NCBI RefSeq assembly: GCF_035222485.1
Contig: NC_085922.1
Coordinates: 573,001 to 637,000, forward strand
Length of the DNA stretch: 64,000 bases
From: Podospora pseudoanserina
Lineage: Eukaryota; Ascomycota; Sordariomycetes; Sordariales; Podosporaceae
Direction of reading: 5' to 3'
Under the pieces are notes generated by a model. That model made no database searches and was not told the origin of the DNA. It worked only from the letters and a program-made list of their open reading frames with translations. The position numbers and the translations under genes were made by a program. Below are positions 1-11,265 of the stretch, piece by piece. How positions within the stretch are numbered: the first letter of the stretch is position 1; the number at the start of each line of letters is the position of its first letter.

Positions 1-624
1 TTCCAGGGCCCGCTCTGTCTCTCCTTGCTCAGCAATGATGGAGTTTTTGTAAAGGAGCGCTTCCGAGTTCTCAAAGTCAGTCTTTGAAGGGGCCACCGAC
101 ACGGACTTTTCGTAAGTGGTCAAGATCCTCTCAGCTTCCTGAAGATTGCCCTCGAGATGGTGAGCAATAGCCAACGCGGTCCAGTTCTGACGCAGTTGCG
201 GGCGCGCCTTGAGCATCGCGAACCTGCTTTGAACGTAACCTTCGTAGTCGCGGGTTTGCACCTGGAGGATGGCCAAGTCGCGCTGAATCTGTTGCGACTC
301 AGGCTCGAGCTTGAGGGCAAACTTGTAGGCCTTGATAGCCTCCTCAAAGTTCTTGTTGGTACGGTACAGGATGCCGTACACATGCCAGCAGATGTGTGAC
401 TTGAAGTCAACCTTGAGAGCTTCCTTGGCCAGGTTGAAGGCCTCCTCTGTTTTACCCTGTGCGTTCATGATCAGGGCTTTCATCGACATGGTGTCGCCAT
501 GCTTGGGGTTCCTTTTCAAGATCTGCTCGGCCGCCTTGAGGCCCGCTCTGTATCGCTTCTCCTCATAGTCACGAATGACCTGGCGGAAGAGGTTGGCCTC
601 TTTGGTACTGAGTATTTGTGGCAT
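1..624 (-). CDS. NAA15: NatA N-terminal acetyltransferase auxiliary subunit NAA15/Nat1 (partial, N-terminal 208 codons)
   Basis: The frame opens at the ATG at 624-622 and stays open to the window edge, so the C-terminal part lies outside. The protein begins MPQILSTKEANLFRQVIRDY and continues with helical TPR-type repeats (for example GLKAAEQILKRNPKHGDTMS, then SHICWHVYGILYRTNKNFEE), matching in order the N-terminus of yeast Nat1 and human NAA15. Family knowledge: NAA15 is the ribosome-anchoring TPR scaffold that holds the catalytic subunit NAA10 and acetylates nascent chains starting with Ser, Ala, Thr, Gly or Val after methionine removal. No intron is visible in this part. Overlapping frames at 120-410 and 157-399 are shadows. 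The start is supported by conservation of the first residues. The identification is firm for the part seen. Confidence 0.9.
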   Translation of the reverse strand, partial: MPQILSTKEANLFRQVIRDYEEKRYRAGLKAAEQILKRNPKHGDTMSMKALIMNAQGKTEEAFNLAKEALKVDFKSHICWHVYGILYRTNKNFEEAIKAYKFALKLEPESQQIQRDLAILQVQTRDYEGYVQSRFAMLKARPQLRQNWTALAIAHHLEGNLQEAERILTTYEKSVSVAPSKTDFENSEALLYKNSIIAEQGETERALE

Positions 625-1315
625 CGGGACAGATTGCGGGGGTTGGCTACGGTGGTAAGCCGGTGGGGGAGCGGTTCGAGAAGAGAGAAAAGCGGAGGAC
701 AAGACGGCTGCCGGTTGGTGCTTGCTATGTGCGACAATGGGCGGAGAGAGGGGATGGAGCGAGAGTGCACCGGCGGAGTGATGCCAACTGCGAATGCCAA
801 AGGTCAGATGTCAAGCTAACGCAACCAGTGACAGAAATGCTTTTGGTGGGGCCAAACCGACAGAGAGGGTGCCTCTTCGATTGGAGGTTGCTTGTAGAGC
901 CGGCCTGTTTTCTGCGGTGCTGTTTGTCGTTGGTAACGTCAAAAATCGTGTGGTCCGCGGGATGCTGGAGATGGTGTTGCACTTCGCACAATGCGGCGGT
1001 CGATCAATGTGGGCTGCTTGGCTAGTTGAGCAATCAGTGGGAAGGCGCGGTCCCTCTTGACCCCACCATTGCCCGCCTAAAATGCCCCCCGGGCTCGGGG
1101 CTCTCGGCAGCCACCCGGGAGCTTCAAAGCTTCATCTGAGCTCTCCCGTGCCTGGCAACCCGGCGGGGAGCTCTCTCAGCCGCCGGGATCTTCACGGGGC
1201 AGTAGTTACTAAGAGTTGGACTTTGGTTCACATGTTCTACATACTCATACAGCCACAACATCTGTCGTGGTACGCCTTATTCTTACATCACTTCACTTGA
1301 CCCTGCCGCTTCGGG
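625..1315. other. Intergenic region upstream of NAA15
   Basis: This stretch holds the promoter and 5' UTR side of NAA15 and the 3' flank of the MIX23-like gene. I see no convincing coding region. Short open frames at 618-1060 have no recognisable protein character. Around 1085-1200 the sequence is rich in CCCGGG/GAGCTC-like motifs, giving several short inverted repeats. Confidence 0.6.
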
Positions 1316-1940
1316 CTATGACGCCGTATGGAGCTTTCGCCAGCGAGCAAGAGCATCTTCCCAGCTGTTTTCGATATCACCGCATCTTTCCCGAACAATT
1401 CCCCAGCTTCTTGCCCGGACGATGTTTTCAACGCCCATTTCCTGCCGAAGTATTGTCGCCAGCTGCTCGGTTCGCGCCTCTCGTGGGAAGAAACGTGACG
1501 AATATGGATCCAACCTCTCGTCCACAACACGCTCCCTGTTTTTCTCTTTTTCTGTCTCCCTGAGAGTGGCTTCAGGGTCATCGGGATCAGGGCTCGTGGC
1601 CACCAAGGTGCAATAGCTCAACACATCGGAGCGGGACTGCCACGACGGAAATAGAACCTGGTTCTTGAAGGTTTCGCAGGAGCTTGCATCAATCTGCCGT
1701 GTGGCTGGCCGCGCCAGGCGAGAGGTGGAAGTTGGATCAAACCCCGCTCTAGATGGTGTTGCTAAGGCATTGAGGTTTTGTGTGATTGTGTCATCAATGG
1801 TGCCCCTCGACAGCCGAAGAAAATCTGAGGCTCGGTGTTAGCCAAGGTTTGGTCTTGGTTTGAAGAGGCCTACCTCGAAGGACAGTTGTCGAGAAACAAA
1901 ACTGCGGCGTGAGCGGTGGCAACGAGGATGGTTGGGTCAT
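1316..1940 (-). CDS. MIX23 / caffeine-induced death protein 2 (CID2) family protein
   Basis: There are two exons, complement(1874-1940) and complement(1316-1824), separated by a 49-nt intron (1825-1873) with donor GTAGGC, branch GCTAAC and acceptor CAG. The product is 191 aa. The splice joins VLR to DFLRLSRGTIDDTITQNLNA, restoring the family's N-terminal motif; neither exon alone makes sense. Further matches to MIX23/Ccdc58 are the ID-x-SSC segment, a second cysteine at the DVLSYC stretch, and the C-terminal VENIVRARSWGIVRERCGD, closely resembling the VEEVVNDRSWKVFNERC end of human MIX23. Family knowledge: MIX23 is a small cysteine-containing protein of the mitochondrial intermembrane space linked to protein import. 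I chose the ATG at 1940-1938 because it sits just before LTPQFCF; an upstream in-frame ATG at 2048 is possible. Confidence 0.82.
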
Positions 1941-4900
1941 TGGAACAGATGTGTGAGGTCTTGGAGCTGGGGACGCCGAAGGAGAAACAGTCTCCTGCGA
2001 TGGAGCTGCCGGCTTCGTCCATAAAACACCCGCCACCTTGTCTGACACGCGATTGCTTGTTGATGATGGATCCAGGGCGTCGGCTCCAGGACGATTTGCC
2101 CAAACTAGTATCTACGTTTATAATGCTGATCAACAGAAGCTCTGCCGTGTCTGTTTGATAGATGCTGGACGCTGACGTGCACGTTGTGCTTGTCTTCCAG
2201 GTTGGATTCGGAAGTGGCGTCACCCCGCGTTTGGCGTTGGACGACTCATAAATGCCCCGTGGATCGCTCTGGCCCATTAGGACTCGGGAATTGCCAATCA
2301 CATCGCTCAAAATCCGGTAATTCATAATAGCGCGCTGGAAAGTGCCGAACACCAAATCAACGACACTCCAACTTTACAGACCCGATGTTGTAACAGAGAC
2401 TTCTGCCAGCGACTTCGCACCATCCACCTCATGTGTAGCCACTGTTCGCAGCGGTATGTTGAGACAACCTACAGAGAAATGCCTGATGCCTGAATACTGA
2501 GCCGGGGGCTTGTCTTGGACACACTCTCTCGCCGAAAGGTCCTGAACGCAGAGCAGCATCCAGTCTAAATCTCACGGCAAAAGACATAGGGGCGAGGAAC
2601 GAACAAACTAGATATTTCTAACTAGGTGCACGTGCTGCAAACACCGACACTCGAGAACAGACATCACATCCTCACGTAGGCTAGGGTGGCCTGGTGGTAA
2701 TAACGTGGCAGACACATGCGTCTGGGAGCCGTTTCAGGCCTCAAATGATGGTAATCTCTCGACAATTTCAGCATGTCTGGCTGAGCGGCCATCCATTCAG
2801 CTGAAACAAATTTTCTCCACGCCTAGGCTATGATGGAGTAAACGAGACCATCCTGGATACGGATAATGTCACACGCAACGAATGAGGTAGAGACAAGATT
2901 GAACTGCACGGAATTTGGTTTGACAGCTCGCCTCCTTAACGAGTGGTGGGATCAGGCAGAGGCACCACACCGAGGCCCATATGCCAGTCTTTAGCGCAGC
3001 ACATCACAAGACTTGACATTTCCCGCAACAGAGAACCTCCCACTGGTCCTCGACCAGCAGCTATGCCAATCATCCAGACGGCATGTCGGCTGCCCCCAGC
3101 CAGCCAAGCACAACAAGCGCATTGGTGACCAACTTCCTCCTTCCGAACTACTTCCTCATCTTCGGCCCGTCTGTCGAGGGAGAGCAACATGGCTACGTGC
3201 TCGATGGAATGGTCAGATATGGCCAGCGAAATCACTTCGTGGCGTTGAACATTGGTCTTAGCCCTATGTCCGTCGGAACAACAGGGCGGCTCAGCCGAAA
3301 CAAACGCTGCTCCAGACATGCAATCCTCACTCGAGAGCAAGCCCATCTGCATCTGCAACGCTGACGTGTCGTCAAAACGTGCACGCTTCTAGAAGAAGGC
3401 TATTGCAGGGCAGGACAAGTCGACGACATTTTGGACGGCTCCCTTCATAGCCATGTACAGCGAGGCTCGACAATCACGGAGTGAGGGTCAAGTATTCAAT
3501 GATGGTGTTGATGATGATGATGGCCCTCCCGTCTAGCTCCAGGTCACTTTCTGTCTGCTACTGGTAGGTAGAGATACCTATCTGTGTCCGGACGGACGGG
3601 GAGGAGGTACGGTATTCGAGAGGCTTGGCCCCCCTCTGGCAGTACTGGCCTAACCGGGCCGCAAAGCCGGACCGATTTGAATCTGGCACTCCACAGCGGC
3701 ACCTTGCGCGATCTGAAAATATGGCATGGAGACAACCATGGGCCGACGCATATCCTCCGAGTCGCTTCTGGTATCAAGCTCCGCACAGATGCGCTAGGTC
3801 CCAGCCAACGTTGCATTCTCGACCCAAGCAGAAAGCCAGCGTCGTCCACGGTTCTCTCACGATCCCGGCTTTCAAATTTCACGGATTGCATATGCACGAG
3901 AGAGAAACGAGCCATCGAAACGCGTCTTGGCGCCGTGCAGACAAGACAGGCCACAGGCGATCGGCGCGGCAGGCAGAGGCGAGCAGCCTAATATGCCACG
4001 TTGAAATCAGCCAAAAGTCCATCAATTTGGCCGATACACGCCGGTCCCTGCCCAGATAGCAGAAACGTACTATCGTGCCAAAGAAACGGGATGCTCGCCC
4101 GGGACGGAGGCTGGGGGAAAGAGGTAGAAGCCACCAAGAAACCATCTACAGCACCACACACCCACAACTACCCCAGAGATATCGAGGGTAAATGGCAGTC
4201 CCGGGAGTGGCCCCCTTAGCAGCATACACGAAGACGGGTCAGCAGCGGGTAATGTTTCTTCGCGCCTGGTGGTGCCGCCATAGGTGATGCTCTTTGTTAT
4301 CGCGCAAGCGCTCACGCGGTAGCTACTCTGGGGGCTGTAGTCGTGCCCGCTGGGGATTCGATCATTCACCCTCCACCCTCGGCAAGGCAGGCTCATGCAA
4401 GCTGGAGGCGAAGCCTGCTGGTCCGCAGCGGCCAGGGCCACAACCTCATGGTCGTGGTGACGGTCGAGGAAAGCACACCCGGTAACATGTGAAGTGGGGG
4501 TTCTCGTGCTGCTACTAACCTCACTGACCTATCTTTTTGCCTCGTAGGCTCTCTCGAAGCCGTCATCTCAGATGAAGACATCACTATGGTCTGCCAGCCC
4601 GGGCACTCGCCCCTAGCTAGGAACCGGAACACCTCCAGAGGATCCCAGCTCAGTACAGCTTAAGGTCCAACAGTTTTCTCAAGCTATCTGATGTAGCAAC
4701 AGCCCTCGCCATAGTCTGTTCTTCCGGGACCAGGCGGAGCTGCACAGTTGGCATGTTTCATATGGGATAAGAGGGGAGAAAACACGGAGACATCTGCATG
4801 CCTCTCCGGCGCGGCTGGGGAAGGAGGCAGCTGGCGATCTTCTCCTGCTCACTGGTGGTTGAATTTGCGAGAGCACCTGCAGGTCGACAATTTGAGCCCC

Positions 4901-7310
4901 GGCATTTGATACTCTCTTCCTCGGCCATCATCGTGGTGGTTGTGCTCATGCGTGGCGATATGGGTGCACCGGCTTGCGTCTTTGGACCATGTCCTGTGAT
5001 ATTTCATGACAGTCTCGAGCAACAGGGCAATACTGGAATATGCCCTGACGAGAGCCTCGGGTGCCTCATTAGGATGCCTCATTTCTACACAAGTTATCAG
5101 CTTATGCATCGAGATGGGAAGGATGGGGGCATCTTGTGAACGGGGCCTCTATTCTATTAACCGACCCGTTGAAAGGCCGTGGGACAGTAAAGACAGAACC
5201 CCGTGTTGAATCCCAGGCCATTTTTGAGGCCTGTGCCGTATAGAAGAGTTGTCGAAGTTGGGGTCTTCATTCCGGGCCCGAGGTTGTTGAACAGGCAAGG
5301 CCGGTCGTTGATTCGGAGATTTACGCATCTCGCGAGCCAACGAGATCAGAAACCGCAGGATTGTCCAGCACAAAAGATATCTCCGCATTTTGGTGCTCCG
5401 ACTTCCACATTGGTGATCACACAAAATGACAGCATTTAGTCAACGGCCACAACAATGGCTGGCTGTGTGTTGATGGAAATGACGTTCTGAGAACTCGAGA
5501 GTATACATGAACAGACTCGGCTTCTGCCGGTGGGCGAGTAATCGGTTGTCAAAACTGAGATCAGCGCCCCTTGTCTGGGGGGAAGGTTCGCTAATCGGCA
5601 GTCAACACCGTTTTTGTCGGCTCCAATTGCATTAGCGAGGGTTCGAGAGGAAATCCGGAACTTGGGCACCATGAGCCGTCTGAAGTCATCAGAACCGGGT
5701 CCCCTGTGTGGACCGTTGACCATGGTCGAGCAATTCCTGGCTCAGGTGGTCAGGATGTTGGAGCCTTGGCTTGGCCTGCCTCAGCGAGCAGCTCATTTCA
5801 CCTCCAATCTCAATTTTCATCTCAGATTCTCACTCAGAGTCTTTTTCCTTTTCCATTTTCAGCCTTCGGTCTCGGTCGCGTGGTCGCCTTGCATCCACCT
5901 CACCTCTTCCGACCTCCCCGACACGGCCACTTATTGCACACCTTCTTCTTACGGAGGAGGCTTGAATTACACGAGGGCCTGTGCGTCCCCTGCCTCGGCT
6001 TTCCAAGTCTTGTCTCGAATCTGACATCCCCAGCGACGACTCCAGCCGGGCGGGTATCGAGACTGAGGCACAAGCATGTCTCTCGTCTTGCAATGAGTCC
6101 CGTTCACACGTGTAGAAAACGTGACGGTTGAGTTTGGACCAGAATAAACGTGTTATTTATGGCCAGCGGTAGAGATACTTGATACACGCCAGTCCACATG
6201 TATTTTAAGCCGTGGTCCACTCTCGTTTTAACCAAACGTTCAAACGCCCAAACGGTCTCGCTTGTCATCCCCAGGATCCACACCGCTGATCCACTCGTTC
6301 ATGCTTCGACATCAAACTCGCTCGCTCGCTTCTGCCCGTGCCGGCTCCAGTGAGGGAAAGGGGGCAAGCGACCTTGATCTCTTTTCCCCAAGGCCACCGT
6401 CTTGGGCAGTAAGGACGACGATAGCAACCTGCTGTAGAGTGACCAGAGGGCACACTACTATATGCAGCGATGAGCAGGAAGGGGTATGGTTGGGGCTGTG
6501 GTGTATGGGCAGCTGTGGTTACTGGTCGCAATTCATGCCTCTGCCGCCCCCATTGGAGAAGAGGTCCACTTCATTTTCCAGCGTCACCGATCCTAGCCAG
6601 GGGGAAAGTCAAAACAGCCTGTTTGGCCTGGGTCACCGTTAAGTGAATTCTGCCCCACGGTCTATGCAGCCGGGGATCACAGGAGGGGGCGGCTCAGGGG
6701 AAAAAGAGGGCAACAGAGGAGAGGGAGGCAAAAACGGTCGTGTTAAGCTTCTTTTTGGTCGCACAAGAGGCGCCGCCCTTGTGCTGGCCGGAATTCATCG
6801 AATGCCAGGGATCGCGCCGACGGCAGAAGCGAGCGATGGACGGGCGACGAGATCGTTAAGGCTTCTTCCCCCGGGCCCCAGTGGCCCCCCCTCCCCTCCC
6901 CTCTCCCCAGGCCCCGTTAAAAGGCCCGTACGCCGCACAGCCAAGAACCTTGGGGAGGGTGCTGCGGGAAAATAGTGACCAGCAAGGAACCAGGTAATGC
7001 AGCGCGCAAAGCATGCGGGTTCGAGGTCGCTTCGTGGTCGCTTCTTGTCAGTTGCTCACAGCAGAACAGCAGCAGAAGCGCGCATTTGCAGCTTCCCACA
7101 CTCCCCTGCGCGCAGGCCAGAAAAGCACAGGCCCACCAATCTACAGAGAGACGTATCGTTGAATTTCTCGAGAGCAGCCACACACCCAACAACAGGCAGG
7201 TCCATCAGTCGACGCAGGAAACCCGGCCCAGGGTCGCGTTCATCCCCTGGTCGCTTTTTTTTAGGGTCAGGAATCGTGGCTCCATAAAAAAATCTAATTA
7301 AATTCCCAGC
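1941..7310. other. Long divergent intergenic region (5.4 kb) between the MIX23-like gene and the Zn2Cys6 regulator
   Basis: Both flanking genes point outward, so this region must contain two promoters. I found no coding region that I would defend. Open frames such as 1870-2355 minus, 2936-3358 minus, 3544-4059 and 5614-6131 lack family resemblance and cross each other on both strands. Composition is balanced and shows no RIP. Possible contents are a long leader of the regulator gene with upstream ORFs, or non-coding transcripts; the sequence alone does not show which. Pyrimidine-rich stretches occur at 5800-5960 and a G/C-rich stretch at 6870-6920. Confidence 0.6.
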
Positions 7311-10300
7311 ATGGCTCAATCCCCCGAGTCACCCCAGTTGCGACTGCAGTCGTCTCTGGATTCGAATCCCGTAAAGCCGCGCGTGCTGCCAAATATCAAC
7401 ACGCTCGACGAGCACCTCCAGTCCCTACCGACCCAACCATCATCCCAACAGCTGCCCCAGCTGTCACAATCCTCACGACCCTCAGAGCCCTCACAGCCCT
7501 CACAGCCCTCACAGCTCTCACAGCCCTCACAACACCACCACCCGCGCTTTTGGACACCACCACCGCCGACACAATCACAAGCACAGGCACAGACACAGGC
7601 ACAGGCACCACCGCCGTCCCAGACGTCACAGCCTGCCAGTCTGCCAGAGAGCACCAGTGCCGCCACTAGCTCCAGCACCACCAACGGCGGAGGACGCGGC
7701 GGTGAGAAGGACGCAGCCGATGAGAGCTCGACCGTGAAACATAGTAACACCTACCATCACGCGCCGGGAGCCAGCCCTGCCGCTGCCGCTGCCGTTGCCG
7801 TCGGTGCAGCAGAGAATTCGATGCACCAAGTTCGGGGCAGTCAGTACGAGGCGCGATACAACGGCGACGCGCCAATGTTGACCGCGTCCATGATGTCCAA
7901 CTCGCAGCCACTCCCCGGGCCTCCCCGCCAACCCGTCAGCTATGCCGGCTCGATGCCCTACCATCCCGACAGCCTACCGCCGACATCGCACTACCCGTAT
8001 CCGCCGCAGGCCGTTCCGCCTGCCGATCCTTACCGACCGACGCCAACGTCCCTTCCCAGCATGCGAACCCTCGATCACGGACACGGGCACGGGCACGGAC
8101 ACGGACACGGGCAGCCACAGCCGCCACCACAGCACCAGCACCAGCAGCACGGTATGGCGCTGGGTGGCCACATGGTAGCCCCAGTGGCCCCGGGCCCGTC
8201 AGGCTTGGGATATCACTATGTCCACCCACATGTTTATGGTCTTCCCGACCCCTCTGCCGCCGGCATGCGCTTCGCGATCGCGCCTGGCCTGGCAGCCGAC
8301 CCGCGCATAGCCATGAGCGGAGGCAGACACAAAAAGGTACCGGAGAACCGGAACAGGCCCCTGATACCCCGGGATGAGTCGGCCTGCTGACTATGAGCTT
8401 TTCGTTATGGCTGACAGGAGATCAAGCGACGAACGAAAACCGGCTGTTTGACATGTCGCAAGCGCAGAATCAAGGTGCGTAGACTCCCTTTCAACAGTTG
8501 ACATTTTTCCTTTTTACGCTCTTTGGATTGCGGTAGTTGGGGGGGCGTCTTTGGGGGAGGGGAGGGGCGCTGGTGTTGTCGTGGTTGGCTGGCGTTGGAC
8601 AGAGAACGTTGTTGGGTAGACATTTGGAGTTGCGTTTAGCGCAGAAACCTATGTCTGCGGCTTTGTGGTTGGCAACAAGCGCTGTCCGATTTCTCGGGTC
8701 AACTTGATGCTTTCGCTTGTGATCGCTTGGAGCAGCTCACCCGCCGCCTTACGTCGGGGCTATTCCAAAGCGAGCAAACCAGCGAGCCAGCCATCCTTCC
8801 ACACGTCACTTGCCGTTACCGAAGGCGCTTGGACAAGACCCCGAATTTTCGGCTCCAACTGCTTTTCTCCTGGCGAACCCCCCCTCAATCAATCACACAC
8901 ACATTCTGTATATATCCGCACTGTTTCCCACCCCCAAACCCAAACCTGCTCGGCTTCTAACGTGACATTTCTCTGATGTAGTGCGACGAGGGACATCCGA
9001 CGTGCAACAATTGCAAAAAGTCGAAGCGCGAGTGCCTGGGCTACGATCCCATCTTCAAGCAGCAACCGGGCCCAAGCGCCATCCAGCCTGCCCCGAACAA
9101 CCAGCAGCAACCCTCGACACCGTCCACGCTCGCGTCCCCCGCCCCAACTGTCCTGTCGTCCTCCACCACGCACGTCTACCCTCCCCCGACCGCGACGACA
9201 GCCACATACCCGCCCCCGCCCGCTCCAAGTGTTGCATTTGACTCCCCTGCATCCGCAACCCCGCAGAGCATCAAGGCCGACCAAGCATACGACTACTCGG
9301 CGGCTATCGACCCCGCTCTCCAAGCTGCGGAAGCCTCGAGCACGCCTGCATCTCACTATCAGCAGCATATCAAGACTGAGGGGGGCACATCCCACACCGT
9401 TGGTGACAAGAACAATTTGAGAGGTGGCACCCCATCCTCCCCTTCCACCCTGCCTGCGCTTGCGCAGACTCATTCGCGGGAGATCATGTCGGCTCATACA
9501 AGTTTCCCAGCAAAGAAGATGAAGGTCGATGAGCTGATAGCACTTGGGGGCGCCTTCCCCCCAGCCCCCAGCTCGCCCCCGTCCCCCGAAACTATCGACG
9601 AGATGACCAAGCTGTACTACGAGGTCTACGTTCCAGGTCTGACGCTCTTTTTCGAGACGCAATGGTATGATATCGCAAAGGACCGGATCGCGACAGTTCT
9701 CTCTGCCGCCACGCTCCCCCACGGCCAACCGCTCGTTTCTCTTTTCGCTTCCTTTGTCGACTCCATCTCCAAAATCCACGGCACCGACCCGAGCAATATG
9801 GTAGCCTCGGGCCATCTTGAAACGTGTGTGATTTGGGCACTCGCTCGGCTGCCGCTGCTGCCCTCTTTGAATACTGCCCACCCACCTTCAGCATCAAACG
9901 CTCCTGGGCGGGATTCGAACGAGGCATGCGGTCGTCTACGTGTCTTCGAGACGCTCATCTCCGGAGAAACGCTAGAGAGCAATCCTTTGACACCACCGGC
10001 AGCCAGCATGAGCCCATCACAAAGGAGCGAGCTGGAATTTTGGTTTCATCTGGCGCAGTACCTTTTGCACACGCATGCCCCATCTTCTGGATCTAGTACT
10101 CGTGAACATCTTCTTGGTCTCATGAGGTCTCTGCTGGATGGTCGAGAAAATCGTGATGTGATTTACAGCATTGTGGTGCTCCGCGAGTTTACCCAGCGTT
10201 GGGACGCTGGCCCGAACGAGCAAAATGTGGGAGCGCATTTGGAAGAATCGGATCCGCGCAGCAAGCTCGCAGTTGCCACGCGGTTCATTCGAGACGAAGC

Positions 10301-10409
10301 TGCCTCAACGGGCGGGACGACAAATGTTGTGCGGCGTCTTTCCGATCTGGCCTATCGAGCATTTGTTCGACCTGGTGTCAACGTCAACAGAACCGGCAGG
10401 GGTGGTTAG
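7311..10409 (+). CDS. Zn(II)2Cys6 binuclear-cluster transcription factor
   Basis: There are three exons, 7311-8336, 8418-8474 and 8982-10409, giving an 836-aa protein; all junctions are phase 0. Intron 1 (8337-8417) uses GTACCG..ACAG; intron 2 (8475-8981, 507 nt, long for a fungus) uses GTGCGT..GTAG with branch CTAAC at 8957. Residues 1-342 are low complexity: SQP repeats around 58-75, QA/QP repeats around 87-105, an HG repeat at 256-267 and a Q/P/H run to 280. Splicing assembles the DNA-binding domain: RTKTGCLTCRKRRIK at about 347-361 (exon 2) and CDEGHPTCNNCKKSKREC at 362-379 (exon 3), a CX2CX6CX6CX2CX6C cluster preceded and followed by basic residues. The C-terminal half (about 530-836) is helical and resembles the regulatory region of fungal Zn-cluster factors, without a domain I can name firmly. 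The target genes are unknown. It is the only plus-strand gene supported here. Confidence 0.85.
8475..8981 (+). other. 507-nt intron splitting the Zn2Cys6 cluster
   Basis: This intron separates the second from the third zinc-binding cysteine (RRIK | CDEG). The donor is GTGCGT, a CTAAC branch site lies at 8957-8961, and the acceptor TAG is at 8979-8981. A pyrimidine-rich and CA-rich stretch (8880-8950) precedes the branch. It is roughly five to ten times longer than every other coding-region intron found in this window (49-86 nt). Confidence 0.75.
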
Positions 10410-11265
10410 CATTCATGGGTGAAAGGTATCAGCCGCCGCCTCTTTATCTACCAGCCTCGCACGCTTATAATTCGCCGTCTGTATCAAGGGTCCAGCTGGT
10501 GCCGGTCCGTCTATCACGCGCTTCGGTATTTTTTCTGATCGCAAATCACCATTCCCACGGCAGTTTGATGGCGGCCTGGGTCTTTCCTTGTACAATACGT
10601 TTTGTGGGATTTCTTAGGGAAGCGGAAGAGGGGGTATCTCGTCGGGTTGCTGTCTGCTGTCGACGAAATCGTTCTCTGAACAGAAATGAAGAAAAAAAAA
10701 AGGGGGGGGTGTCGGAGGCTAGCATAGTCCTGCATTTGGGCGTGGGGTGCACAAGGAGTTTCATGGGGCTGCAAAAACTTGATATAAAAGAAAGCTGCAT
10801 CTGGTGGCAGGCGATGGAATCTGCATTTTCTTTCTTTCTCTGCTTGCATACAACCTGGCGTTCTTCTCAGTGGGAGCCAAGGTGAAGCGGTCTCTTACAT
10901 TTTAGATTTTCAAACATTGTAGAATCTTTCAACTACATACTGGCCAAATACATTGAGCTTCGCGGCGGAAGGGTGCAGGAACTTCGATCCCGTCCCCGTG
11001 TCTTCGTTTGTTCATATGTGGTGGACTTTTTGCCTCAGTCTGATGAGGCCTTTTTATATCATGTGTGTGAACTTGACAATTTGGTCTATAGAGGACGAGA
11101 CGGCAACCACGCCAGCTTGAGGTTTTCTTCCGTAATTTCGTGAGAGAAATCTACTCCAGCACAAAAGATGGCAACATGCTTCCACAACTACTAGCGACTC
11201 AACGATGCGCTCCGGTTGGCCATGACAATATGCAAGAAGACACTCATTCTTAACTATCCTCATTT
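10410..11265. other. Convergent 3' intergenic region
   Basis: This is the shared 3' flank of the Zn2Cys6 gene (plus) and the hydroxyacid dehydrogenase (minus). It contains a run of A followed by a run of G at about 10688-10708. Open frames such as 10199-10885 are chance extensions of shadow frames. I see no gene here; 3' UTRs and polyadenylation sites are expected. Confidence 0.6.

Noticed and set aside
1870-2355. 161-aa minus-strand open frame upstream of the MIX23-like gene
   Set aside because: It overlaps the first exon of the MIX23-like gene in another frame and shows no family pattern; the splice-supported frame explains the region.
2936-3358. 140-aa minus-strand frame and several overlapping plus-strand frames in the long intergenic region
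   Set aside because: Frames overlap on both strands, have no domain-like conservation and no supporting intron structure.
8889-9881. 330-aa antisense frame across the Zn2Cys6 gene
   Set aside because: It lies opposite exon 3 and intron 2 of a well-supported gene; the Arg/Gly-rich translation is typical of a shadow.
10199-10885. 228-aa plus-strand frame
   Set aside because: It overlaps the regulator's last exon in another frame and then runs through the 3' region without family character.
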